From: Rhodobacter sp. NTK016B
GTDB lineage: Bacteria > Pseudomonadota > Alphaproteobacteria > Rhodobacterales > Rhodobacteraceae
Assembly: GCF_017303295.1 (NCBI RefSeq)
Contig: NZ_JAFKOK010000002.1
Coordinates: 310,001-374,000, forward strand
Direction of reading: 5' to 3'
DNA: 64,000 bases
Shown here: positions 48,786 to 58,810 of the stretch, in pieces
Position numbering within the stretch: the first letter of the stretch is position 1
How the letters are laid out: every line of letters begins with the position of its first letter
The notes under the pieces: generated by a model
What the model saw: only the letters and a program-made list of their open reading frames with translations
Told to the model about the DNA's origin: nothing
Databases searched by the model: none
Program-made: the position numbers and the translations under genes

Positions 48786-49516
48786 GCTTGCGCCGTTTTC
48801 TGCGCGTCTTCGTAGCCCTCTTCGCCCTCGAACGGGCCGTCGATGACACGCTGCAGCGAGTAATCGGTCAGCAATTTCTCGCGGTGCCATTCGGACGCCA
48901 TCGGCACATGCGCGAATTCGTGGAAGCAGGGCGTGCCGAGCGTCCAGTGCAGCAGCTTGGCCTCGGGGTTCTCGCCGAATTCGTCGGGCAGCCAGTTCCA
49001 GACCTTCGGGATCTCGCCGATCAGGTCGTCTTCCAGCCAGGTGAAGCGGTGAAGCTGCGCGCCGGTGGCGTTCATCACGAAGTCGGGCGTGACGACGGCA
49101 TTGGCCGGGTGGCCGCAATTCCAAAGCACCACCGAGGACCAGTTCTTGCGCGGATAGTTCTGGTTCTTCGCGCCCAGATACTTGGTTTCCATCTTTGTCT
49201 TGTAATCGTGATGCACGCACATCACCGCCTTGCTCTCATCGCGCAGGGCCCAGAGCTTGGCGACATCGTCGCGCAGCAGCATGTCGCCGTCGACGAACAG
49301 CGCCCAGCCCTTGTATTCCATCAGATGCGGCAACAGGAAACGGCTGTAGATGAACTGGTTCGAGCCGTCGTTATGGGTTTCGGCATAGCCTTTGAGCCCT
49401 TTCAGGGCGAGCGGCGTCAGCGCGAGCGGCTGCGAGGCATGACGGATCAGGCTGTTGGCACAGACATGATACGCCACGGCCTCGCGCGGGTCGTAGCCGA
49501 TAAAGACATTGATCAC
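48776..49516 (-). CDS. Glycosyltransferase family 8-like protein (second copy)
   Basis: A 246-residue GT-A protein starting with a GTG at 49516 behind GGAG. Seen are NVFIGYDPREAVAYHVCANS, the D-x-D in ALFVDGDMLLRDDVAKL (~residue 90), and NYPRKNWSSVVLWNCGHP. It shares these blocks and the Ala-Ala-Glu C-terminus with the protein at 36950-37654. The C-terminal LLHWTLGTPCFHEFA may form part of the acceptor site. It probably adds a sugar in the same glycan; specificity is unknown. The stop codon lies in a tandem repeat. Confidence 0.82.
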   Translation of the reverse strand: MINVFIGYDPREAVAYHVCANSLIRHASQPLALTPLALKGLKGYAETHNDGSNQFIYSRFLLPHLMEYKGWALFVDGDMLLRDDVAKLWALRDESKAVMCVHHDYKTKMETKYLGAKNQNYPRKNWSSVVLWNCGHPANAVVTPDFVMNATGAQLHRFTWLEDDLIGEIPKVWNWLPDEFGENPEAKLLHWTLGTPCFHEFAHVPMASEWHREKLLTDYSLQRVIDGPFEGEEGYEDAQKTAQAAE

Positions 49517-49621
49517 GGGAAAACTCCGTCAAAGCGAAAGTGTGAAGGACACCATCGCCCTGGACCGCTTTCGCGGCCTTGATCCATGTCAAAACTCCCG
49601 GACGGACCGGCGCCCCTGCGC

Positions 49622-50749
49622 TTACGAGCGGTCGAGCGCCGCCTCGTCGCATTCCACCTCGACAAAGGCTCGGGCCGCAGCAAGGCTGGCATCGTCGGCT
49701 TCTTCCGCCTCGGGCGCGACTTCAGACTGGGACGTGCTCTTGGCCGGTTTCGCCTTGGGTGCTTCATCGTCTTCGGGCGCCTCGACGATGGTGCCCGTCG
49801 CGTGTTTCAGCAACAGCCGCATCACGTGGTTGACCCCAGCCTCTGTCACGTTGCGCAGATCATCGGCGTAATAGGCGCCGCGCGCATGCGGGCCGGTAAT
49901 GATCTCGAACGATGGGAAGTAATGCACGAAGTCGTGCTGTTGCGTCAGCATATCGGCGGCGACACGCAGGACAGATTTGGAATAGGTCGTCGCCGAAAGC
50001 ACGTGCGCGCCCTCGGTCGCGGTTGCCATCAGCGGGACGGGGCTGACCGTGACAATCATCTGCGCCGTGGGATTGACCGCGCGCAGGGCCTCGATGAAGG
50101 CATTCATATCCTCGACGATCTCGGCCACGCCCTGATTGCGGAAGGCGTATTTCTCGGAATCGAAGTCGCCGCCCTCGACCCCAGGGCAGAGCGGGAAGAC
50201 CGCGCCGTCTTCAAGGCTTTCCCAGCATTCGGTTAGGCCGAGCGTGAAGACGAAGACATCGAGTTCCTCGAACATCCGGCGCACGGCGGCGAAATGCTGT
50301 TCGCGATCGACCTCCATCTCGGCGACCGAGGCGAAATTGCCGGGCTGGATGGTCGGGCGGAACGGGTCACGCACCGTGCCGTCGGCGTCGGTCCACGGAG
50401 CCTCAGCCGGCGAAAAGCGACCATAGGCACGATCCATCAGCTGGCGCAGCTGACGCGCGGTATAGATGTTGCCATAGCGCGCCGAGAACGTGCCGTAGTT
50501 ATGCGCGGCCCGGACCGGCCCCCGCAGGATCGGATGCCCCTCTTCGGCCACGAAATAGTTGAAGCCGGACTGCGCCAGATGGCGAGCGACGTGCTGGGCG
50601 AAGCAGGACCCGGCCGTGGCGACCTTGGTGTCCTTCTCGATCGTCAGTGAGAACTCTCCCACTGGATCAACTGCCGAGAATTTCGGCCGCGCCACTGACC
50701 GCCGCCAGAACGCCTTGTCGGGAAGGGATTTATAGGGATGGTCAGTCAT
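49622..50749 (-). CDS. GSCFA domain protein
   Basis: A 375-residue protein with the GSCFA signature VATAGSCFAQHVARHLAQSG near residue 43, then YGNIYTARQLRQLMDRAYGR and VFTLGLTECWESLEDG. The family is related to SGNH hydrolases and is found in polysaccharide loci, with little biochemistry known. The C-terminal ~50 residues are acidic and low-complexity (VEAPEDDEAPKAKPAKSTSQ), which is unusual. The ATG at 50749 is used, with GAGGTCC upstream; the longer frame to 50824 is not supported. It may act as an esterase on the glycan together with the next gene. Confidence 0.85.
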   Translation of the reverse strand: MTDHPYKSLPDKAFWRRSVARPKFSAVDPVGEFSLTIEKDTKVATAGSCFAQHVARHLAQSGFNYFVAEEGHPILRGPVRAAHNYGTFSARYGNIYTARQLRQLMDRAYGRFSPAEAPWTDADGTVRDPFRPTIQPGNFASVAEMEVDREQHFAAVRRMFEELDVFVFTLGLTECWESLEDGAVFPLCPGVEGGDFDSEKYAFRNQGVAEIVEDMNAFIEALRAVNPTAQMIVTVSPVPLMATATEGAHVLSATTYSKSVLRVAADMLTQQHDFVHYFPSFEIITGPHARGAYYADDLRNVTEAGVNHVMRLLLKHATGTIVEAPEDDEAPKAKPAKSTSQSEVAPEAEEADDASLAAARAFVEVECDEAALDRS

Positions 50750-50873
50750 TTCAGGACCTCGAATATGTTGTGCTTGCACCAGCTTTCGCGTGGTGCACTT
50801 ATCCTGCTTGCTTCCAACAACCATAGGCCCCCGGATGCCGTTTCGGCATCACAACCGGGATAACAACCCCGGA

Positions 50874-51635
50874 TCAGGCTGGATTGGCCGCCGATTGCCG
50901 GGCTTTGATCCAGGCAACGGCCTGCTCGATCAAAAGCGCGCCATAGGCCGGATTGGCATGAGTCGCGTCGTTGGCGTAGAATGCCGGCTCGAGAAATCCG
51001 CTTTCCGTGACGGTCTCTGCCGGGGGCATCAAAAGCTCAATGTCGTCTTCGCTCAGGATCTTACGCAGGGCATCGTTCTGAATGCGCCACAGCTTGCGCC
51101 GCAGCGGCTTGGGAGAAAGACCGCGCTCGGCCAGACCCATTTCGATGAACTTCGTCTCGAAACGCTTCATGATATGCGCGTCGTCTTCCTTCGGCGGCGG
51201 CGCGGCCATGTGGACGGTCTGCTGTGGTCCCGCTTTGGCAAGCTGAAGGATCCGTTGGCAATCATTGCTGCGCAGACCGCGCTCGAACGTGGCGAACACA
51301 CTGCTACGCGGAACGTAAGTCACGCCCGAAGCATCCGTCGGCGCCGGCTCATCCGGCTCGAGAATATCGAACGGAACATCGTGCTGCACCAACCCGGTAA
51401 CGCTGTGCTGGTTTCCACCGATGACTGAAACAAGCAGGTCGTCCGGCGTCAGGTCTTTACAGGCCTCGATAATCTCGTTCAACGAACGGTCACCGATGAC
51501 CTTGCCGTTCTTGACGCTTTGGATCCTGTCCACGCTCACCGTGCAGCCCTGCGTGTCGGCGAGTCCCTGCGCGAGGGCATCCCTGATGCAATGGCTATGA
51601 CTATCGCCAAGGAATAGAATTTTGTGTTCGGCCAA
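50874..51635 (-). CDS. SGNH-like hydrolase
   Basis: A 253-residue protein. SGNH blocks are visible: LFLGDSHSHC (block I, Ser nucleophile ~residue 12), SVIGGNQHSVTG (block III, Gly-x-Asn) and YANDATHANPAYGALL (block V, Asp-x-x-His). Such enzymes add or remove acyl groups on sugars. There is no signal peptide, so it acts in the cytoplasm. The start is a TTG at 51635 behind AGGAT. It lies next to the GSCFA gene on the same strand, suggesting a joint role in polysaccharide acyl modification. Confidence 0.8.
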   Translation of the reverse strand: MAEHKILFLGDSHSHCIRDALAQGLADTQGCTVSVDRIQSVKNGKVIGDRSLNEIIEACKDLTPDDLLVSVIGGNQHSVTGLVQHDVPFDILEPDEPAPTDASGVTYVPRSSVFATFERGLRSNDCQRILQLAKAGPQQTVHMAAPPPKEDDAHIMKRFETKFIEMGLAERGLSPKPLRRKLWRIQNDALRKILSEDDIELLMPPAETVTESGFLEPAFYANDATHANPAYGALLIEQAVAWIKARQSAANPA

Positions 51636-51826
51636 AGTGTAATCCTATGACTAGCCTTCAAATTCGCTATCGCGACTCCCTGCATATGTCGCGATGCTGA
51701 ACTCCCGCAACGTCTGGATATCGACCTTCCGGAATGCAGGCAGGAATTGTCTCAGACCGTAGGCATTGCCGGGCCAGCGCGCAAGCCAATGCTGCCCAAT
51801 CGCGCAGTGGTCGAAGCCCTAAATGC

Positions 51827-53578
51827 TCACCGTAGGACCGCGCTCCCGGTCAGATCGCACAGCGCCACGCCTTTGCCGCCGGGAAAGCGCGGCAGTGTCA
51901 GGGGGGTGGGGAACGGGCTGAGCCACAGGCGGCGCGTCGGGCGGCCGTCGAGGCACAGAAGCGCGGGACAGGGCTGGTCGGAGAGGGCTTCGAACCGACC
52001 GGGCGTCTTTGTTGCCCGGACCTGCGCGCGGACGGTACCCGCGCGCAAGATCGGCACGCGGTGCTCGCCTGCGACCAGATCCACACAGGACGCGCCCGGC
52101 GGAATGCGCGTCTGTCGCCATGTTCCGGGTGCCACGGCATCCGGCGCGGTCACGACCAGCGGCGTTTCGGGCGCCTCGGCCAGCGGGGTGGGCATCAGCA
52201 GCGGTGCGGTCACGAAGTAGACCAGCGGGTCTCTGGGCGCGGGATTGACCGGCCAGACGCACAGCGTCAGCGACATGAGCCGCGCCCCGCCCGAGGCCGG
52301 GATACGCAGGCTGACCGCCTGATAATCGCCCCTGTCGCGGGTGCCCGAAAAGACCGGGTCGAGTTTAACGAAGTGCCGTGTGGCGGCCCCGGGGTCGTCG
52401 AGATCGTGCCACTCGACCTGCAGATCGCCGAAGCCGCGATGCACCCCCAGACCCAACAGCAGCGTCACATCCCCCGCGCCGGGCGGGATCGTCACCGGCG
52501 CACAAAGCGGCACGCGTACCGGACCGGTTGTGGGCGGACAGGTCAGGCTCCATGTGGCCTGCCCCGGACAGCTCCAGCGCTGGCCCGTGACATTGCGGCA
52601 GACCACCCCCGAGGGAACCGAGGGCGCGAGCGGCACCACGACCGGCACGGCGGCTGCGGCGACCGGGGCAAGCGGCAGGGGTTCGCCATCGACCTCAACC
52701 ATCAGGGGCGCTTGGGCCGGGTCGCGCGGCGCGACCATCAGATTGCCCGCGACCAGTTGCAGCCCGGCGACGGTCTCGGCCAGCCGCGCCAGATCGACAG
52801 CGTCGGTATCGTCCGCGTCGTGCCGATAGGCCGAGACGAGCATATGGACATTGCCGCTGCGCTCTTTCCCCGCCAGCGTCAGATCGCGCTGCACGCGGTC
52901 GCGGATCCCGGCCTCGGACGGGGTGAGCTGGGTCAGGAAGGCGTTCATCTGACGGCCCGCCGCGTCGCCCTCATACCCGCGCGAAGGGGGATGCGAGACC
53001 TGAACGCGGGTATCGCCCACCACCGACAACCCGGCCGTGGCGCAAAACGACATTGCCGCCCAGTCGATGCCCCAGCCGAGATTGTTCTCGCCGTAATCGA
53101 GCCCGCGCAGCCGGTCGAGTACCCGAGGCGCAAGGCCCAGCACGATCCCGTCGGTCTGAGCGACGTCGAAAAGCCCGTCTTCGTCCCATGCGCCGCGCGC
53201 GGTCAGGGAGAAGGGATAGGCGGTATTGTCGATTTCGGGTGTCCAGACGCCGATCGACGGATGGCGCCCCAGCAGATCGGCCCAGCGCCGCGCAAGGGCG
53301 GGCCAGTCGTCGCAGCCCGCATCGGCCTGAATGAGCAGCATCGAGGCGCCCGGCGGGATCTCAGCGGCAAGCCGCTGGAACTTGCGCCCGAAGAAATCGG
53401 CCTCGTCGGCGCGGATCCACTGGCCCGCGCCGGTTTCCTCGGCTCCTTCGGGGTTCGAATAGATGACCAGCACCCCATCCAGCACGCCGTCCAGCGCCGA
53501 GGCGATCGCGGCGGCAGCGTCATGCATGCCCCGCCACGATACCACCGCGCAGATGACCGGGACGTGCTCGCCGGGCAT
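51827..53578 (-). CDS. Hypothetical polysaccharide-locus protein, GT-A-like N-terminus
   Basis: A 583-residue protein encoded at the end of the rhamnose operon; its start overlaps the rmlA stop by four bases. Residues 1-~250 look like a degenerate GT-A/family 2 transferase (PVICAVVSWRGMHDAAAAIA, GVWTPEIDNTAYPF, TDGIVLGLAPRVLDRLRGLD, GWGIDWAAMSFCATAGLSVV). The rest is probably beta-rich and I do not recognise it (for example RVPLCAPVTIPPGAGDVTLL). Coupling to rmlA suggests a transferase or modifying protein that deals with rhamnose. The assignment is weak. Confidence 0.6.
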   Translation of the reverse strand: MPGEHVPVICAVVSWRGMHDAAAAIASALDGVLDGVLVIYSNPEGAEETGAGQWIRADEADFFGRKFQRLAAEIPPGASMLLIQADAGCDDWPALARRWADLLGRHPSIGVWTPEIDNTAYPFSLTARGAWDEDGLFDVAQTDGIVLGLAPRVLDRLRGLDYGENNLGWGIDWAAMSFCATAGLSVVGDTRVQVSHPPSRGYEGDAAGRQMNAFLTQLTPSEAGIRDRVQRDLTLAGKERSGNVHMLVSAYRHDADDTDAVDLARLAETVAGLQLVAGNLMVAPRDPAQAPLMVEVDGEPLPLAPVAAAAVPVVVPLAPSVPSGVVCRNVTGQRWSCPGQATWSLTCPPTTGPVRVPLCAPVTIPPGAGDVTLLLGLGVHRGFGDLQVEWHDLDDPGAATRHFVKLDPVFSGTRDRGDYQAVSLRIPASGGARLMSLTLCVWPVNPAPRDPLVYFVTAPLLMPTPLAEAPETPLVVTAPDAVAPGTWRQTRIPPGASCVDLVAGEHRVPILRAGTVRAQVRATKTPGRFEALSDQPCPALLCLDGRPTRRLWLSPFPTPLTLPRFPGGKGVALCDLTGSAVLR

Positions 53579-54468
53579 CAGGATCTTGAGCGATGCTCTT
53601 CGGCGATGGCCAGCAGGTGCCGGCCATACTCGCCCTTGGCCAGTGGCCGCGCCAGATTGGCAAGGTGGTCGGCCGAGATCCAGCCTTTGGAAAACGAGAT
53701 CTCTTCGGGGCAGCCGGTCTGCAGACCCTGACGGCTTTGCAGCGTGCGCACGAAGTTGCCCGCATCCAGCAGGCTACCATGCGTGCCGGTATCGAGCCAC
53801 GCATAGCCGCGCCCCATCAGTTCGACGGTCAGCGCGCCTTCGTCCAGATACCCCTGCAGCAGGTCGACGATCTCGACCTCGCCGCGTGGCGAGGGCTTGA
53901 TGCGTTTCGCGCGTTCGGGCGCGTCGCCATCGACGAAGTAAAGCCCGGTCACTGCGTAGTTCGACGGCGCCTGTTTGGGCTTTTCGACGATCTGGCTGAC
54001 CTTCCGGTCGTTGTCGAAGGCAACCACGCCGTACCGTTCCGGGTCGCTGACGCGGTAGGCAAAGACCGTCGCGCCGCTTTCCTTCTTGTCGGCCGAGGCC
54101 AGAAGCTCGGGCAGGCCGTGACCGAAGAAGATGTTGTCGCCCAGAACCAGAACCGAGGGCGCGCCATCGAGGAAATCCTCGGCCAGGATAAAGGCCTGCG
54201 CCAGCCCGTCGGGCGAGGGCTGGGTGATGAAGGTCAGCGACATCCCCCATTGCGAGCCATCGCCCAGCGCGCGCACGAATTGTTCCTGATCCTGCGGCGT
54301 GGTGATGATCGCCACTTCGCGGATGCCCGAGAGCATCAGCACCGAAAGCGGGTAATAGATCATCGGCTTGTCATAGACCGGCAGAAGCTGCTTCGAGACG
54401 CCGATAGTGATCGGGTAAAGACGGGTCCCCGAGCCACCGGCCAGAATAATACCCTTGCGCTGGGTCAT
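53578..54468 (-). CDS. rmlA: Glucose-1-phosphate thymidylyltransferase
   Basis: A 296-residue enzyme making dTDP-glucose from dTTP and glucose-1-phosphate, the first step of dTDP-rhamnose synthesis. The motifs are IILAGGSGTRLYPITIGVSK, LLPVYDKPMIYYPLSVLML, VLVLGDNIFFGHGLPELL and RGYAWLDTGTHGSLLDAG. The ATG at 54468 overlaps the rmlD stop; a frame open to 54555 lies inside rmlD. Product feedback by dTDP-rhamnose is usual for the family. Confidence 0.95.
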   Translation of the reverse strand: MTQRKGIILAGGSGTRLYPITIGVSKQLLPVYDKPMIYYPLSVLMLSGIREVAIITTPQDQEQFVRALGDGSQWGMSLTFITQPSPDGLAQAFILAEDFLDGAPSVLVLGDNIFFGHGLPELLASADKKESGATVFAYRVSDPERYGVVAFDNDRKVSQIVEKPKQAPSNYAVTGLYFVDGDAPERAKRIKPSPRGEVEIVDLLQGYLDEGALTVELMGRGYAWLDTGTHGSLLDAGNFVRTLQSRQGLQTGCPEEISFSKGWISADHLANLARPLAKGEYGRHLLAIAEEHRSRS

Positions 54469-55316
54469 GTGATCGCTCCGAGGTCCTTGAGGGCTTGGGT
54501 CGTCGCGGCCTTCCAGTCGGGCCGTGACAGGCCGAAAACGGCCAGCGTCTCGCACGCCATGCGCGAATTGGCGGGGCGTTTCGCGGGGGTTGGGAATTGC
54601 GAACTGGGAATGTCCGTGATCGTGCAGTCGAGCGCCGCCTGCTCCATGATCTCGCGCGCGAAATCGGCCCAGCTTGCATCGGGCGCGCCCGAAAAGTGGT
54701 AGGTGCCCGATTTCGACGCATCGACGCTCAGTTGCGCAGCGATGGCAAGGCAGGCTTCGGCAATCGCCGAAGCCGGGGTCGGGCCGCCGATCTGGTCGGC
54801 AACGACGGTCAGCCCGTCGCGCTCGGCCCCCAGTCGAAGCATGGTCTTGAGGAAATTGTTACCATGGGCCGAGAATACCCAGCTTGTGCGCAGGATCGCA
54901 TGGATGCCGCCCGCCGCGCGGACGCCCTCTTCGCCCTTCAGCTTGGTGCGCCCGTAGGCGCCCAGCGGTGCGGTCGGGTGATCGGGCGTGAAGGGCGCCT
55001 CGCCCGAGCCGTCAAAGACGTAATCGGTCGAGATATGGACGAAGGGAATGCCCAGCTCGGCGCAGGCCTGCGCCATGGCAGTCGGCGCGTCGCCGTTGAC
55101 AACCTCAGCCGCCGGTTCTTCGGATTCCGCCTTGTCGACGGCGGTCCATGCGGCGGCGTTGATCACCGCTTCAGGCCGGGCGGCACGGATCGCGGCGGCG
55201 CAGGCATCGGGGTCCGACAGGTCGGCTTGCGCGCGGCCCAGAAAGGTCGCGTCCGGTGCAAGACGCTTGAGTTCCGTGGCGACCTGTCCGGTCGATCCAA
55301 AGACGAGAATGCTCAT
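54465..55316 (-). CDS. rmlD: dTDP-4-dehydrorhamnose reductase
   Basis: A 283-residue reductase for the last step to dTDP-L-rhamnose. The NADPH motif is [17 protein letters not shown], followed by [34 protein letters not shown] and the catalytic YGRTKLKGE. The ATG at 55316 overlaps the rmlB stop (ATGA); the extension to 55394 lies inside rmlB. It overlaps rmlA by four bases at its end. The whole operon is translationally coupled. Confidence 0.95.
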   Translation of the reverse strand: MSILVFGSTGQVATELKRLAPDATFLGRAQADLSDPDACAAAIRAARPEAVINAAAWTAVDKAESEEPAAEVVNGDAPTAMAQACAELGIPFVHISTDYVFDGSGEAPFTPDHPTAPLGAYGRTKLKGEEGVRAAGGIHAILRTSWVFSAHGNNFLKTMLRLGAERDGLTVVADQIGGPTPASAIAEACLAIAAQLSVDASKSGTYHFSGAPDASWADFAREIMEQAALDCTITDIPSSQFPTPAKRPANSRMACETLAVFGLSRPDWKAATTQALKDLGAIT

Positions 55317-56362
55317 GCCTTGACCCCCAGACGTTCGCCGACGCCGTGGCGCTCTTGCAGCGGGCGCCACCATGCTTCGTTGTCGAGATACCATTGCACG
55401 GTCCGCTCAAGCCCCTCTTCCACCGTGACCGAGGGGCGCCAGCCCAGTTCTTCACGGATGCGCGACGGGTCGATGGCATAACGCGCATCGTGGCCCGGCC
55501 GGTCGGTCACATAGGTGATCTGATCGGCATACGAGCCCTGCGCCTTGGGTTTCTTGGCATCAAGAATGGCGCACAGCGTCTTGACCAGTTCCAGATTGGT
55601 CCGCTCGTTCTCGCCGCCGATATTGTAGCTGCGGCCAAGCGCGCCCTTTTCCAGCACCAGCAGCAGCGCGTCGGCGTGATCTTCGACAAACAGCCAGTCG
55701 CGGATATTCGAGCCGTCGCCATAGATCGGCAGCGGCTTGCCCGCGAGCGCGTTCAGGATCACCACGGGGATCAGCTTTTCGGGGAAGTGGAACGGCCCGT
55801 AATTGTTCGAACAATTGGTCAGCACCACCGGCAGGCCATAGGTCTCATGCCACGCGCGGACCAGATGGTCGGACGCCGCCTTGGACGACGAATACGGGCT
55901 GCGCGGATCGTAGGGCGTGTCTTCGGTGAACTTGACCGAGGGATCGGCGGGCAGCGAGCCGAACACTTCGTCGGTCGAGATATGGTGAAAGCGGAAGCTC
56001 TCGGGCTTGCCCTGCCGCGTCCAGTAGGCGCGCGCGGCTTCCAGCATGTTGTAGGTGCCGGTAATGTTGGTCTCGACGAAATCGCCGGGGCCATCGATCG
56101 AGCGGTCGACATGGCTTTCCGCCGCCAGATGCATCACCGCGTCGGGTTCATGCGCAGCAAAGATCCGGTCCAGTGCAGCGCGGTCGCGGATATCGGCATG
56201 CTCGAACGCATAGCCTGGCGCGTTCGAGACGCCCGCCACGTTTTCAAGGCAGGCGGCATAGGTCAGGGCGTCCAGATTGACGACCGAATGGCCATCGCGG
56301 ATGGCCTGGCGCACAACGGCAGAGCCGATAAACCCGGCCCCACCGGTTACGAGAATCTTCAT
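55313..56362 (-). CDS. rmlB: dTDP-glucose 4,6-dehydratase
   Basis: A 349-residue enzyme turning dTDP-glucose into dTDP-4-keto-6-deoxyglucose. It has the NAD motif [36 protein letters not shown], the active-site [16 protein letters not shown] and [20 protein letters not shown] (YxxxK), and [20 protein letters not shown]. Length and order are those of typical RmlB. It overlaps rmlC and rmlD by four bases each. Confidence 0.96.
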   Translation of the reverse strand: MKILVTGGAGFIGSAVVRQAIRDGHSVVNLDALTYAACLENVAGVSNAPGYAFEHADIRDRAALDRIFAAHEPDAVMHLAAESHVDRSIDGPGDFVETNITGTYNMLEAARAYWTRQGKPESFRFHHISTDEVFGSLPADPSVKFTEDTPYDPRSPYSSSKAASDHLVRAWHETYGLPVVLTNCSNNYGPFHFPEKLIPVVILNALAGKPLPIYGDGSNIRDWLFVEDHADALLLVLEKGALGRSYNIGGENERTNLELVKTLCAILDAKKPKAQGSYADQITYVTDRPGHDARYAIDPSRIREELGWRPSVTVEEGLERTVQWYLDNEAWWRPLQERHGVGERLGVKA

Positions 56363-56925
56363 CCGTCATTCCATTCGAAAGGGGATTGCCAGTCGGCGAA
56401 AGGAGTGGCGGCGGCGTCCTTGTCAGACAGCACGGCCGTTTCGGCATCAAAGCCCCAGTCGATCCCGACCGTGTCGAACCGCACCGCGCCATCGCATTCG
56501 GGCGCGTAATGATCGGTGCATTTGTAGATGATCTCGGTATCGGGTTCGAGCGTGACGAAGCCATGCAGGAAACCCGCCGGGATCCAGAGCTGACGCCCGT
56601 TCTCGTAGCTCAGCTCCTCGGCCACCCATTGTCCGTAGGTCGGCGAGCCCTTGCGCCCGTCCACCGCAACATCAAGCAGGCTGCCGCGCCCGCAGCGCAC
56701 AAGCTTGCCCTGCGCATGGGGGGGCGACTGATAATGCAGGCCGCGTAGCGTACCCTTGGCGGTGCTGAAGGAATGGTTGTCCTGCACGAATTCGGGCAAG
56801 GTCACCCCCGCGCCCTCAAGCGCCTTGCGGTTCCAGGTTTCGGAAAAGAAGCCCCGGGCATCGCCGAACCGTCGCGGCGTGACGACAAGGACGCCGGGCA
56901 ATTTTGTAGAGTCAATCTGGACCAT
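56359..56925 (-). CDS. rmlC: dTDP-4-dehydrorhamnose 3,5-epimerase
   Basis: A 188-residue cupin epimerase. Blocks are [40 protein letters not shown] (catalytic His region), [20 protein letters not shown] and [20 protein letters not shown]. It is the first gene of rmlCBDA and reads away from manC across a 447-bp gap. The order C-B-D-A differs from the classical E. coli rmlBDAC. Confidence 0.95.
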   Translation of the reverse strand: MVQIDSTKLPGVLVVTPRRFGDARGFFSETWNRKALEGAGVTLPEFVQDNHSFSTAKGTLRGLHYQSPPHAQGKLVRCGRGSLLDVAVDGRKGSPTYGQWVAEELSYENGRQLWIPAGFLHGFVTLEPDTEIIYKCTDHYAPECDGAVRFDTVGIDWGFDAETAVLSDKDAAATPFADWQSPFEWNDG

Positions 56926-57372
56926 TATTCGCTATGCTTTCGCCGCTAAAACGAGCGGCATGATGAGAAAAGAAGGCACGTCAAATGTGCCCGGTTTGCA
57001 TATCAGTCAGCCGATTTTCTGTCTAGGCTCGCCCCCATGCTATTTCGCACCTGCAGCAAGACCTCGCCCACCGTCAAATGGCATCGCAAAGATCCACTGA
57101 GACATGAAAAACGTAACGATTCCGCGTCTGGTTCCACTCTGTCCTAATCGCCAGGGCGCCGACGCCCGACCGGCCCGGCGCGCCAGCGGATGGCGGCACA
57201 ACAAAGCCCTGTCGCGGCGGTTCCGGAATTGTCGGAAACTTTGGCGGGAATGTGGGTTACTGAACAATTTGTTGCCAGAAATCCCGTTCACATTGCGGGG
57301 CCATACCTCCGTTTCACGGTCCGAATCCCCGGTGCCGGTCCTGCTATTCATACGAGTTCTCGGAATCCCCGA
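56926..57372. other. Divergent promoter region between rmlC and manC
   Basis: A 447-bp gap, poorer in GC than its flanks. It must carry promoters for both nucleotide-sugar units. For manC, TTGCAT at about 56996 with TGTCTA 18 bp later is a weak candidate. A 91-codon frame (57104-57379) overlaps the manC start, lacks a good ribosome-binding site and is not called. Confidence 0.4.
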
Positions 57373-58806
57373 ATGCTGATCCATCCTGTTCTTCTCTGTG
57401 GCGGCTCCGGCACGCGCCTTTGGCCCCTCTCGCGCAAGTCCTACCCGAAACAATTCGCGCCCCTGACGGGCGAGAACAGCCTGTTCCAGACCTCGGCGCA
57501 GCGGCTGTCGGGGTCGGGCTTCGCCGCGCCGGTGGTGGTGACGGGGGGCGATTTCCGTTTCATTGTCACCGAACAGCTCTCGCAGGTCGGTATCGAGGCC
57601 GGCGCGATCCTGATCGAACCTTCAGCGCGCAACACCGCGCCCGCCATCCTTGCCGCCGCGCTGCAGGTGGGCGGCGATGCGCTGGTGCTGGTGGCGCCCT
57701 CGGATCATGTGATCCCCGATGCCGCGCGGTTCCGCGATGTGGTCTCGGCGGCGACCGGTGCGGCGATGGCGGGCCAGATCGTGACCTTCGGCATCCGCCC
57801 GGACCGCCCCGAGACGGGCTATGGCTGGCTTGAGCTCAGCGCCCGCCCGGATGCGGGCTTCAGCCCCGAGGCGATGCCGCTCTCGCGCTTCGTCGAAAAG
57901 CCCGACCTTGCCACCGCACAGGTCATGCTTGATGGCGGCAGGCACCTGTGGAACGCGGGCATCTTCCTGTTCCGAGCCGATGTGCTGATCGAGGCATTCG
58001 AAACCTATCAGCCCGAGATCCTGACGCAGGTGCGCGCCGCGCTTGACGCCGCGCAGGAAGACCTGTCCTTTACCCGGCTCGACCCCACGGCGTGGGGCGG
58101 GATCGAGGATATCTCGATCGATTACGCGGTGATGGAAAAGGCCGATAACCTGAGCGTCGTGCCCTATGGCGGGGTGTGGTCCGATCTTGGCGGCTGGGAA
58201 GCCGTCTGGCGCGAGGGCGAGAGCGACGCGACCGGCGTCGTCACCTCGGGCGAGGCGCTGTCGATCGATTGCGAAAACACGCTCTTGCGGTCGGAAAATG
58301 ACGCGCTGCAGGTCGTGGGGATCGGGCTGAAGGACATGGTGGTCGTGGCGATGCCCGACGCGGTTCTCGTCGCCCACAAGGACCGCGCACAGGATGTGAA
58401 GAACGCGGTGAGCGCGCTCAAGGCACGACAGGTACCGCAGGCCGAAACGCTGCCGCGCGATTTCCGGCCATGGGGCTGGTATGAAAGCCTCGTCGTGGGC
58501 GGACGGTTTCAAGTCAAGCGCATCCATGTCCATCCGGGCGCCGCTTTGAGCCTGCAAAGCCACCACCACCGGGCCGAACACTGGATCGTTGTCGAGGGCA
58601 CCGCGAAGGTGACCATCGACGACGAGGTGAAGCTCGTTTCGGAAAACCAGTCGGTCTATATCCCGCTGGGTGCCAAGCACCGGATGGAGAATCCCGGCAA
58701 GCTGCCGATGGTCCTGATCGAGGTGCAGACCGGCGCCTATCTGGGCGAGGACGACATCATCCGCTACGAGGATGTCTATGCCCGCGGACAGGGCGCGAAG
58801 GGGTAA
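57373..58806 (+). CDS. manC: Mannose-1-phosphate guanylyltransferase / mannose-6-phosphate isomerase
   Basis: A 477-residue bifunctional type II enzyme making GDP-mannose. The N-terminal nucleotidyltransferase has LLCGGSGTRLWPLSRKSYPK, LVLVAPSDHVIPD, GIRPDRPETGYGWLEL, FVEKPDLATAQVML and ALDPTAWG-like DISIDYAVMEK. The C-terminal cupin isomerase has FRPWGWYESLVVGGRFQVKR and LSLQSHHHRAEHWIVVEG. The ATG at 57373 gives the family's normal length; the frame back to 57190 is rejected. It is followed four bases later by manB. GDP-mannose feeds the polysaccharide locus. Confidence 0.95.
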   Translation: MLIHPVLLCGGSGTRLWPLSRKSYPKQFAPLTGENSLFQTSAQRLSGSGFAAPVVVTGGDFRFIVTEQLSQVGIEAGAILIEPSARNTAPAILAAALQVGGDALVLVAPSDHVIPDAARFRDVVSAATGAAMAGQIVTFGIRPDRPETGYGWLELSARPDAGFSPEAMPLSRFVEKPDLATAQVMLDGGRHLWNAGIFLFRADVLIEAFETYQPEILTQVRAALDAAQEDLSFTRLDPTAWGGIEDISIDYAVMEKADNLSVVPYGGVWSDLGGWEAVWREGESDATGVVTSGEALSIDCENTLLRSENDALQVVGIGLKDMVVVAMPDAVLVAHKDRAQDVKNAVSALKARQVPQAETLPRDFRPWGWYESLVVGGRFQVKRIHVHPGAALSLQSHHHRAEHWIVVEGTAKVTIDDEVKLVSENQSVYIPLGAKHRMENPGKLPMVLIEVQTGAYLGEDDIIRYEDVYARGQGAKG

Positions 58807-58810
58807 GGCT

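Noticed and set aside
52061-53731. A 556-codon plus-strand frame
   Set aside because: Antisense to the hypothetical protein and rmlA; Arg/His-rich, no recognisable domain.
57104-57379. A 91-codon frame upstream of and overlapping manC
   Set aside because: No good ribosome-binding site, atypical composition, no family features; the overlap with the manC ATG seems accidental.
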